In this document: positions 11,460 through 22,005 of the stretch, in pieces | Numbering within the stretch: position 1 is the first letter of the stretch | Layout: each line of letters opens with the position of its first letter | Assembly (NCBI RefSeq): GCF_029227915.1 | Contig: NC_079878.1 | Coordinates: 10,788,001 to 10,852,000 of the forward strand | From: Hydractinia symbiolongicarpus | Taxonomy: Eukaryota > Cnidaria > Hydrozoa > Anthoathecata > Hydractiniidae | Reading direction: 5' to 3' | Length of the DNA stretch: 64,000 nucleotides | Made by a program: the position numbers and the translations under genes | The notes under the pieces: generated by a model | What the model was told of the DNA's origin: nothing | Database searches by the model: none | The model's input: the letters and a program-made list of their open reading frames with translations, nothing else

Positions 11460-13524
11460 TCACCTCAGTCCTCCATAAGCACCCCTTAGCCGGCTCTCAT
11501 AACGGGGAAGGGCGTGGTTCTGATCAAGGAATCGCAGCGCACGTTCGTGTCGATCTTCTCCGTAGAGAGCATTCTTAGAAATTTCTTTGTGGAAAAACAT
11601 GTTCTCTTTGTCTTGAAATTGATCCAGGGTTGTTCTCTTGTGTCCAGTATAATACCTTGGTTCAGGGCTAAACAAAAATGCAGTGGAAACAGTTGACATG
11701 TGTTTCTATTTACGTTGTAATTGACGAAAAATTTTTTAAGAGGGGAAAGGGGAAGAAGGCCCTTTAACCTGTGACCTAAACTTCTACATAAATCGATGGT
11801 ACAAATAACACATATTATAAACAACATTCCTTTCTCATGTTTAGTCAGGTAATTCGTTTCAGACATTTGCTAAGAGCCAGAATGAACTTAACCCTATACT
11901 TCCAGTCTCTGACAGAGCCGGCACAGCGCGTCAGGGGCGCATCCCTATAATTTCTTGTGGAGAAAGGTTAAGACTTAGACTCACACAGAAGTCCTACTAA
12001 TTCTTTCCCTTAATAAAAAGAGCAAAAATTATAAAAATTCGTAATGACAGGTATTGCTAAAAAGGGTCCAACTTGAGAGGAAATTAAAAGTATTAAAAAA
12101 GATCTAGTAGAGGAGTTTTTGCGTGGATTTAATTTCACGTTGATTTGATTTTACGATTGGCTGCTAATAGGATTTTTTCGGTGCGTGGAGTAATTGGCAA
12201 TTTTGCTGAATTTGTCATGGAATTAATTTGGTGAATGATAAAAAAAAGATATCTATTTTAAAAATCCTATTTAATGAAGGAGAGATTTGTATGCAGTATC
12301 AGCAGCAAATATTTTGTTAAAATCACTTGATGAAATTCTGTTTCTTAATGGATCTGAAAAGTTTTGTTCTTTACTTAGCTTGATTTGACATCCCTTTGAC
12401 AAAATTCACCAATCTTATCAAAAATTTTGTACGTCAAGTAAAAGTTAGGATCAACATGTAATAGACCTGAATGGAGAAAGTCAATAGAGAGTGTTGATGA
12501 AATTAAAGGTGGCATAGATACTGACCGAGTAACTTTTTCATTCGAAAGTCGTTCACGTTCTTCTAAAAGTCTTTCGCGTCCTACAAATTATAATTCCAGT
12601 AGAAATTCACAATTTATTTAGCTAGACTGTAGTACTTTACATTTTAAACGATCTTGTTTTCGATGATAAAATCTTCTGCTAAAACATCGCAATAGAAAAA
12701 TTGACAACTTACTTTCCAGCTCCTTCTCCCGTTCATCCAGCCGACGTTCTCTCAGATTTAAACTTTCTTCCCTTCTTTGTAATACTACAGAGGATCTAAA
12801 AAAATACAACTTATATACAGTAAGCAATCGCTCATCAAAAATTATTTCTCCTTTTAATTCCCGGATTCAACTGTTAAAATACGACCATTCAAACATTCTC
12901 AATTAGAACAATTTGTGATATTCTCTCCATGTGTGAAATAACATGCCCAAAACAAGTATTACATTAGCATTTTGTATGTATATCACCAACACGTAGATTT
13001 AGATATTAAATTAGATTCTAACATCGAGCAAAAAATCTGATAAAACTAATAGAGCTATCATTGTGGTAGCTCTATGATCAATGATCATAAGAAGCAAGGG
13101 ACAGGGCGTTGCGAAAAACAAGTTCTTTTCTCTTACTTAAAAAAGGCAAAACAAGAGTAAAAACACCACATACAATAATTAATTATTGATTCAGATACCT
13201 TTTAATTTACCCATCTCATATGTGAGTTTTTAATCAGTTTTGGCTTTTACAAAAGCATGTATTTTTTATGAACTTTTCAAATACCTTGAAGCCATAAGTT
13301 CAAAACTTACGTTTCTGAAGAAGCAGCTATCTTCATATCTCTCCCCATTTTCATATTTTTCTGTACTAGTTGAGAGTTTAAAATGTCTTGAATTGACGGC
13401 CTTCTAGATTCCTAAATACAAAAAATGCACAAAAATTACGTTCAAAAACGAAGAAAACACAGCAACAAAAATATCACCACCTGCAACAGCAACAGCAACA
13501 ACAACAACAACAGCAACATTAAAG

Positions 13525-13557
<33 letters not shown>

Positions 13558-16500
13558 CATCTTACTACAACAGTCAGCATCCGTTCTATTATTCTTTGCA
13601 TATCTTTCGAGTAATGAGATGGAATTGGTTTAAAATGACCATCCTGTATTTTTAATGCTAACATCTTTTGGTTGGCTGCTAAGAACGGTGGTAACAGAGC
13701 ACATAACTCGTATATTAAACACCCAAGTGACCAAATATCTGATTTTTCATTATAACTAGATCGGTTGACAAGTTCCTTAAAAAGATAAAAAACGTATTTG
13801 CTGAAAACAGATGGGAATTACCAAACAAACAAACAAACTGATGCATCAAAAATGAAATACTAACTGGAGACATATAGTAAGGTGTTCCAACGAAGGTTTT
13901 AGCAAAGCTAGTTTCGTGATGTAAAACTCGGGCCAAACCAAAGTCCCCTAACTTGCAGTTCTTATTGCCGTCTAGAAACACGTTAGCAGGTTTTAAATCT
14001 CGATGGAGGACAGTATTGCCCGCCCTTGAACAATTATGACATTCTTTTAAGGCAGATGATAATTGGTACAGCACCTTCCAAATGAATGGTTCATCAATAT
14101 ACTTCCTAGAAAGAAAATAGTTTATGGACAGTTTTACAATGTAATTTTAGCTACAAATACTAAGATAAAGTTGATCTGTCTGCTTGATCAAGGACCAATT
14201 ATGCAGCAGTTACTTGGAAAGGGATTGTGCTATGACTACTGCACTACTACTACTAAAAGTGTCATGTCAATAATTCAACTGTGTACAATAGAGTTGAGTT
14301 TATAAACGTGAAAAGGCCAAACACTGATCCTCTACTAAAATGAAGCATACTTCTTTAGGTAAAGAAACATTTGCGAATCTTATCCAAATTCACGAAATTT
14401 TATAATTCAAAATTTTCCAAGAGCATCAATTCGCGAAAGTTTTAAACGCGAAATAAATTTCTCTTTAATTTCAATTCAAAATTGCACATTATGTTTATAT
14501 ATTATGTATTGATTTACGTATTGTTTTATATTGCATCGATATTTTGCATTAAGTAAATATACTCAAGCATGGCAAGAATGGTGTATTTCAGTTTTAGATT
14601 AAACTCAACCCAGGATATTTTTAAAGTAAACATTTGGTGATTCGCAAAAGTTTATTTTGCCTAATAGTTTTTTTGCGAAAATGTAGGGACGCAATGTGAA
14701 GTTGCTAAAGATATTTACATGACTCATAAAGTAACCTTTCCGTTTCTGCACTTAAACTAAACCTTATCTCATCCGGGGAAATAGAAGAAATGGCTTACTA
14801 ACATTTAAAAACTACTGCTTGGATACACAAACATTGTTTCAAATATTTTAAAATTTTAAATATGCTGTAGTGTTTGCAATTTAGTACAGAAATTAGCACG
14901 AAATAATTTGCACATTATTTGCATGAAAACTGATAATACCTATATATACATGTACTTTTTGAAAGAAACAGAATGAATTTCAGATGTTTTAAAACTATCG
15001 AATCTCTTCCTTTTTTCCCGTTTTCTTTATTATTTTCAACAAAATAAACAGGATATTTTTTCAGTTCACAACAAAGAAATGCATCTATGTATGGTAGAGC
15101 CTTGAATTTTATTTTTCTTTTCTTGTTATTTATAAAGAGATTTAAACTTGCTACTTGATTTAAAAATACTATGTACAAAAATTAATAAGAAAAGTTTCGA
15201 CAAAACTATAAGAATATCGAGTTATATTTATTCAAAATGACAAACTGGTAGTTTGAAGGCTGACAAAATATAATAATCTTTACAAAAAATATTGATGTAT
15301 AAAATCATAGTTATAATAGTAACTAAAACGTTTCTTTTTTACTGAACTTTCATAAAAAAAAGGTGCAGGTTCAACAATACAGAGTGGCTAGTGTCTACGT
15401 GCTTTTATGGTTGTATATTTTTTTAAAATTTAAAATTCTGACAAAAAAAATATAAAAATTTTACCTTTCTTTTTTATGTTTTAATACGAGAGCGGCAAGA
15501 TCGCCACCCTCACAATATTCCATTATGATGTATATTTTTGTTGATACTTTATCAATGATACGGTCATGATAACGAACAATATTTTCATGTTTTAACTCTC
15601 GCAATAGATTTACTTCAGAAACAAGCAACTGTTTTTCAGCATCACTCATTGTGCCATAATCTAATTCTTTCCAAACACGAATCTAAAGTAGGTAACAATT
15701 AAATACAAGACTATAAAATCTAAAAAAGATTCTACTTCAAACTGAATTATATCGTCTTTGCAAAGGTTTTTTAACTAGAATCATATAATTTCACGCACAA
15801 TTTCTCATTATAAGTTTTTGCAGAATTAAGGTTTACAAGATGACAAAACAACAACTTAAAAGCTGAATGTCAAATCCATTTTTAAGAAATTTTGAACCAA
15901 AAAAATTCTAAAAATAACCCGCATTTTTAAATTAGAACGAAAAAAACTTATTAATTAATTAGGTAATTTTGAAAAGTCTAATATTTAAACTAGGGTTGAT
16001 TACACATTCAAAAGAGTGGTAAGTAATTGGGGCATAAGTCCAATAACCTGAGTCTAAGTATCAGTGAAAGTTTTCACTTTTTCTGAAAATAAAAAAAGGA
16101 CTAAAGCCTGCATAAAATAGACAATTTTTAGGCTTAGGCTTGTGTAAAATTAAGGGTGTGAAATATTATTATAACTTTGTTAAAAAATAAAATGCAACCA
16201 CAGAACCGAATAATATTGCTTAGAAATCGCTGATAAAATCATCGAAATGCAAAAATTCAGCTTTAAAACACTACTACACAACATAGTCAACATATAGTAA
16301 AAGTTTAACCGAATTAGCCTCCAGAAATTTCTTCTTTATAATGTTTCTAGAAACAACAGCAATTGTTCTTCACATAAAAGCAAGACCATTAGTAGCAATA
16401 AACATTTGCTTGGTGTATTCCAACAACAGTTCTGAAGGCTAATTTTTTTACCCAAGTCAATATTAAAGAACACAATACCTTGCCATCTGACTTTCTTTGA

Positions 16501-16577
16501 ATCTTCCGACATGTACCATACGCACCAGTACCAATGGTCGAGAGGACTTGATAGTCCTCTAGCTTGTTACTTGGCAT
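11460..16577 (-). CDS. NEK2: NEK2 serine/threonine kinase, complete, eight exons
   Basis: Mitotic centrosomal kinase. Exons: 16479-16577, 15465-15682, 13865-14105, 13566-13775, 13311-13411, 12713-12795, 12526-12580, 11460-11667; all junctions are GT-AG and in phase, giving 404 residues (human NEK2A has 445). Visible: MPSNKLEDY start, glycine loop GTGAYG, catalytic Lys in RVWKELDYG, hinge MEYCEGGDLA, HRDLKPANV, DFGLARV, activation segment TSFAKTFVGTPYYMSPE, and YNEKSDIWSLGC. After the kinase domain comes a heptad-like charged coiled coil (exons 6-7), then a tail with a KEN box at residues 356-358 and C-terminal Gly-Leu-Arg. The exon 7 donor is GTCAGT, slightly weak; exon 4 is followed within about ten bases by a GTT-repeat in the intron. 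Identification is very secure from N-terminus through activation loop. Confidence 0.96.
13483..13557 (+). repeat. (CAA)n/(CAG)n microsatellite in a NEK2 intron
   Basis: Interrupted CAA/CAG trinucleotide run. On the gene's strand it reads GTT/CTG and starts about eight bases after the GTAAGA donor of NEK2 exon 4. The poly-valine and poly-asparagine frames crossing it are artefacts. Confidence 0.85.
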
Positions 16578-17070
16578 ACCTCCTAATAATCACTATTAGT
16601 GTAAGGTACTTTTAAATTTTTTATGTTATATAACTAAAAAGGACTATCAATTATATTAGTCAAAAGCAACATTAAGTGGGAATCTAATACCAGATTTGAA
16701 TCTATATGCATGGGGTTTTGTGTTAAATGGTTAAATAATTAACAGTACAACCTGGTCAGGATGAAAACCATCTTAATTCTTAAAGAGTGCAGAATGAAAG
16801 TCATTTTAGGTTCAATATCTTTTTTGGAGGTTACCAAAGGAAATCCCACCTCCCAAAAATGGTCATTTAAACATGATTTACCTGAAAAGAAACTATTGCA
16901 AGTGTACAGAACCATTTGGCATGCATACGTAATAAAGGTATTGCACATAAAAGATTACTGCGCATATGCAAATTTATGGTGGATGTAAAGTTGCTACAAC
17001 ACTATAAAAAATCTGCATGTGCACGTTAGAAAGCTTTTTTGTGGTTTGAAAACTAATTTTATGTAAATTG

Positions 17071-17307
17071 TTTCAAGATATTCACATTTAAAGTATTTCA
17101 GATTTAATTATGCTGCATAAATTATGATGTCATATTTAAGTAATAGCAAATTTTGGTATTTTCTATCATCAGTAATTTTAGACCTGTTAAGGGATGTGCA
17201 TTTAAACATTATCAATGCATAGATATTATAAAGGTAAATTGACTAACACATTTTTTTTGACAAAACACTCGTTGGCTCGTCCCAGGTCTCTTAATTTTTT
17301 GCTGATA
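17071..17307 (-). repeat. Dispersed repeat family 1, copy B
   Basis: Reverse-orientation copy of 2324-2559; see there. The order of repeat families 1 and 2 relative to copy A shows these are separate insertions and not one large inverted duplication. Confidence 0.75.
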
Positions 17308-17617
17308 AGGAGAATGTGTGTGCAAGAGCTTTGTAGTGATTACTAGAAAAATATAACAAATATTGTTACAGGTATTAAATGAGTTATATATTTCATAACT
17401 TTTTTAACGTCCTGGATATTTACATCATATTCAACAGGGGACGTTTAATAAAGGGGGTCATCATTAACGACAATATTAATGCAAATCTGAAGAATTACGG
17501 TTTAGGTCTTTCGTGAAGGACGCACACACAATATTTTTTGATTTTTAATTCCCTTTATTCCCCTTGTCCATACCAGTTTCTTTTTTCTAAAAAAATGTGT
17601 GAACAAAAACAACTACT

Positions 17618-17861
17618 AAAAATTCTCTATTTAAAATTCTTATGTATATGGATAACAGAACAACTTGTCATTAACGTCTGCACCTTAGGGGTTAGCAAAA
17701 ATGGAGGCAAAAGCAGGTAAAGGGAGGGGTTCAGCCATAACCGGAAATACTTTGGAGAGAATTTTTTTGGCATTTCTTGTTGATTTGGTTGTCTTTACAA
17801 AAAGCATTATACAAGTTGTTCTGTTATCCATATACATAAGAATTTTAAATAGAGAATTTTT
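17618..17861. mobile_element. Foldback element with perfect 51-bp inverted repeats
   Basis: Left arm 17618-17668 begins AAAAATTCTCTATTTAAAAT and ends GAACAACTTGT; right arm 17811-17861 is its exact reverse complement. The 142-bp spacer has no convincing frame; open frames entering it are short. Perfect pairing over 51 bp suggests a recent origin. No target-site duplication could be fixed. Confidence 0.7.
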
Positions 17862-18258
17862 TTATGAAAATAAACAGACTGAAGAAAATTTGTCGCTTGT
17901 GTCTCCTTCATAGATCCTCTTTGTTGATTCGCTTCACCGAGTCTTTCTAATGTTGCACCTCCATTTTGAGCAATAGAAAAAGAAGTACATGGCGATGTTT
18001 AAAGCAGCCACATCCAAGACAAGTTGGAAAGTTTTGCAACCATTTTAATCACAAAATCGAGACTTAAATCACGCAACTACCCTCTACAACCTTCTATACG
18101 CCATGAGTCGTTTTTATTATTTACGCTTTTTAGTTTATTTTTAATATTTTGTTGTAGGTCCACATCAGCTTTTAGCTGCGTTTGTATTTAACCTGCGCAA
18201 CAAAATAAATTAGTAGTAATAGTAGTAGTAAGACGTTTCAGCCACATACTTTTTAAAG

Positions 18259-18677
18259 AGGGTGCAGATAAGCCACAAACACCCGCATATATAGGGGCAA
18301 GTTCGGGCGATTTTTCGAATAAAATTGGCGGTTGTCCCCCGAAACATTCCCTAAATGCAATTCCTTGTAACAAACCATGCCGACAATAGTTGGGAAGGCA
18401 CTTGAAGAGAAAGGAGTTAATAAAGTTTATATATAAGTTATTTATAAAGTAAACTTTATCAAAAACCATCAAAAACAGTTCTTTTAAGAACTTTGCTACC
18501 AAATAGTAAGCTAATTTTAATTTTTATAGTTTTTTTGAATTATATTAGTGTCTGTTTTTCGGGCATTGTTCGGGACTTTGCGGTTTTTTTCGGGGAATAC
18601 TCAAATTTTTTCCAAAAAGCCGAACTCGCCCGAAAACGCCCACACTTTTTATGGCGTATGCGGCTTATCGGCACCCT
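18259..18677. mobile_element. Inverted-repeat (MITE-like) element, 419 bp
   Basis: Left end AGGGTGCAGATAAGCCACA; right end on the reverse strand AGGGTGCCGATAAGCCGCA. Inner parts of both arms share TTCGGGCG-type words, so the arms are long but imperfect. No transposase frame. Target-site duplication unclear. Confidence 0.5.
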
Positions 18678-19120
18678 TATACTTTTTTGCTTGACCCTGC
18701 ACAAATAACTCCCACCGCTCAGTTTGAAGGCATTTTTTGAAAAGTTGTTTCAGAGGATGGCTTAGTCAAAACCGTAAAACCAGAGTTTCAGATCGTCATG
18801 AAAGCCAATAGTTTAGACATAATATGGATGGTATGCATCATGGCCTATCTCTAGCAATAATATTCTAAAGTTATAGCCTTGTGAAATCTCTTGCCTTTAT
18901 TTTCCTGTTGTATAGCAACCGCTTTGAAAAACTAATACAACACAGTCAAAAAACTGTAAGTATTAAATGAATTATAACTCAATTTAAGGGATCCCTCAAA
19001 TATGAGTTTTCCAAGACTTTCAGATGTGTAAAGCTAGCTATATATGCTAGTTATAGTACTGACAATAAACAACTTTTTGCTTAAAATATACTAACTACAT
19101 ACATATATTAAATGACAAGT

Positions 19121-19747
19121 TTAGGTAGAATTCAATTTGTGTTTCAGTTCTCGTCTGCTTCGCTGATGGTGTGCTGTTTTATGGTTGAATAATAGAGTGT
19201 CCACGTCTTCATTCAAAACAAACGAATTTCTCTTGAATTTTACCGCGCCAATGGCGCATTGTAGTGGATGCACGAAATGTTCTTGAGAAATGTAAACAAA
19301 AGCTCCGTCTTTGAGATTTTTATAACGCACAATATCTTTTTTTTTAGTTATAAAGTTAAAAACAAATACATTTAGCAAAAAAATTAGTTTTTACCTTTTT
19401 TACAGCAAGCTACTTTAAAGGGTATAGTTCGTCAAAATAATTACGAAATAGCTACATTTTCCCCACAAAATTTTTCCTGACGAATTTTCCCCCGAGAAAT
19501 AAATTGGGAATCCTCTGCGATGAAGTTCCTCCCCGATTTTTTCTTGGTTCGGCGACCATAACGTACCATCTATGGCGATGTTTAATAAGATTAACGACGA
19601 GCATGCTAAAAAGATTGGCTGTGCCTGTGCGATATAGTACATTACGGTTTTATATTGGTATTTAGAGTAATCGCAGCATTGCGGAAGTGAAGTTGTGCAG
19701 TCTGTTTTTTTCTGTTGTTCTATAGCCTGGCCTGTACCATCTGGCAT
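19121..19747 (-). CDS. Hypothetical small membrane protein, two exons
   Basis: Not recognised. Model: exon 1 19567-19747 (ATG at 19745-19747), GTACGT donor, exon 2 19121-19335 ending TAA; the junction is GAT-G/AT and keeps frame, giving 131 residues. Exon 1 carries two close cysteines (QCCDYS) and one hydrophobic stretch of about 20 residues (PIFLACSSLILLNIAI), a likely membrane span. Exon 2 is polar and ends in a basic tail (HHQRSRRELKHK). The acceptor is preceded by a run of nine A's, which is unusual and weakens the model. The alternative is two unrelated chance frames. Confidence 0.4.
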
Positions 19748-20324
19748 CTTCCGTTATAGTTTATTTGTTATTGTCATATTTTTATTGCTGTGTTTATAGG
19801 TTATAACATATTTTTGATATCCTTATTCATTTAGATAGTTAAATTCTAGAATTTTTAGGTTGTTATGCTAGAATCCCTTAAAACAAACCTGGAAACGCAG
19901 AATATGTACACTCACACCGTCTGTGTATTTTCGTTGCAACTTTTATATAGCTATGATGTTCAAAATTTTGTTATTCCTTAAAAGTGCCATCTGTGTATCC
20001 TTGTTGCAGCTTTTAATATTTCATATCTGATCATTTTCAACAAAAATAACCAACATATTTAAATTCAGCACAAAATTTATAGAAACATGCAAATTTTCAA
20101 GTTTATACACTAAATACAACTGCCTCTATTAGTAGCCAAATTTCTGATGTTTTATGAAGAAATGACCACACAAATTAACTGCAGTGAAAATTTTTCACGC
20201 CTTAATCGTTTCAGACGTGTGATTAATTGCTCACCTGAAAAATAAATATTGAGTTTTCAAAAGCAACCTATAAAATCCATTTTGTAGCGTGCGATGGCAG
20301 CCCTCAAAATAATTTTTGGAGACT

Positions 20325-21216
20325 CGTCAGACAAAAGATTTCTGCTTGGTCGGACACTTTTAAATCTCAGAAATTATTGAATAGTCCTCATCATCATCAT
20401 CATCATTCTCGGCTTAACGTCCGTTTTCCATGCTAGCATGTCCTGGTCCTTTTAATCCACGAGCAAGCCTATTCATAGCCAACTGACCATCCTAGCTAAT
20501 TCACCGACTCCTGATTTAGTTAAATGAACTACGTGGACATAAATCTCTTTTGCCTGGCCCCTTCATTGTTGGTAACCAGGTCTTGCACAAGAAATCCAGC
20601 CATGCAGTTCTTAACTAATGTGGAGGTGAACGCTAACAGAGAATGGATGAATCAAGTCTGCAAAACTGCACTTACAGGCGGAATAGACATTTTATCAAGG
20701 ATTTAATTGTAGATAATTTCTTCATTTGACAAAACAATTGGAAACCATAGCAGGTCCGAATTTAATGGGTTTTTTCTTTATGCCTGTAAAAATGAAACCC
20801 ACGTGCAGTATAATTTTTTTCTGTAAAAATTTTGTTAAAGTGTAGCTGAACTTTCTGAATGAATTTTGAAGTTTTATTTAAGCCACGTGGATAAAGATTT
20901 TTTTTTTAATTCAAAAACACAGCATATTTTTGCCTATTAAAATGACAGTATAGTCATGCATACTATTTCGGACATGTAGAAAAGGAAGTTAAGATTGAGA
21001 GAGTCAAGTAGTACCTGTAGATGCTCGATCATCGTGTTTGGGTTCACAATTTAAAACGTCCCCCACTTTCCTACCACAAAATGAATGCGCAACAAAAATA
21101 ATCTGGCAGACCGTATCACATGCGTAACATTCTTTGCACGTGTGTTTTACATCGCACGCTTTACCTGATTTACATGTGTGAATCATCGCACACCTACTCA
21201 AGTATTCCTGAAAAAG
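20325..21216 (-). repeat. Dispersed repeat family 2, copy B, with intact Cys-rich exon
   Basis: Reverse-orientation relative of 4914-5830. It contains an insert of about 53 bp (near 20388-20440) made of a CAT-repeat plus CGGCTTAACGTCCGTTTTCC and a CATGCTAGCATG palindrome that copy A lacks. At its left end, read on the minus strand, sits the Cys-rich exon listed separately. Confidence 0.8.
21015..21207 (-). CDS. Possible Cys-rich exon inside repeat family 2
   Basis: On the minus strand, acceptor CTTTTTCAG then 64 codons and a GTACTA donor, starting in phase 0 and ending in phase 1. It encodes nine cysteines in about 50 residues, spaced like C-x5-C-x5-C-x5-C-x2-C-x2-C-x3-C-x9-C-x8/9-C, with motifs IHTCKSG, TCKECYAC and SFCGRKVGD. 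The frame stays open upstream of the acceptor too, to 21456. No other exon was found. Copy A at 4914 keeps the acceptor but is broken. Either an exon of a real gene caught in a repeat or part of a mobile element; function unknown. Confidence 0.35.
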
Positions 21217-22005
21217 ACTGACACTTCTCTTCTGTATTTTGACACTTTTCTTCTGTAACACTTCATTGCACGTGGTCTGAAACTTTCTCTTCACAACTAA
21301 AATTAAAAATCTGGTCTTTAATTTTATACACCCATACCACTGCATATCATTGTGAATATTAATTCTGCAGTTTAAGTAAAAGATTTTATTTCGCAGTTGT
21401 GTATGTGGAATGTGCACCTTGTGCAATTTCCCTTGTTGGTGATTTAATATGGGCAAGTGAATGTTACCATAGACCCAGGTTAACCCAGGCTCTGTGAGGG
21501 AAATTTAAAGAGATGGCACACTGTGTTGGCTGTTGGATGTGGCAGGAAGTTGTCTAGTGAAGCGCAGACACTAAATGGATCTGCAGAGTATAAAATGAAC
21601 ATTAAATACTCTGGAACCCCCTATATAAGCCATGACCCCTCCTGAAAATAATAGACAGGGTACATCCCTTGATATTTGTGTAAAATATGCACGTTATCTA
21701 GCTGTTATTGTGAGTGTGTGAAAATGATGGTTCTGCTTGTCTTTATGTTTTGATTTTATTTACTGTAATCATTTTTTTACCATAAAAAGTTTTAGAAAAA
21801 AACATCCCTCCAAAATATGATTTGTCATGACCTGTTGTTATATGTTATTATATTACCTTCTAGTAATAAATCATTCCACCTTTTTGTTATGTAGTTAACA
21901 AAAACAAAATGATATTGGAAGACAATATTGTTACAAGTTTTTCTTTTCCATCATATTGTGAAATGTCATATTACACCTGATTTTAAAGCTACAGCCATAT
22001 TTATT

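Larger units (their letters stand above)
16578..19120. other. Region upstream of NEK2, repeats only
   Basis: No gene seen. Contains family-1 repeat copy B (17071-17307), a foldback with a perfect 51-bp stem (17618-17861) and an inverted-repeat element (18259-18677). No clear TATA box could be assigned to NEK2. Confidence 0.5.
19748..22005. other. Spacer between hypothetical gene and PPP4R4
   Basis: Holds repeat family 2 copy B (20325-21216). The PPP4R4 promoter and 5' UTR should lie in 21.5-22.0 kb; I see no decisive TATA box. Confidence 0.5.

Noticed and set aside
13404-13664. Frames with poly-valine (minus) and poly-asparagine (plus)
   Set aside because: They cross a CAA/CAG microsatellite in a NEK2 intron; the real exon ends at 13566.
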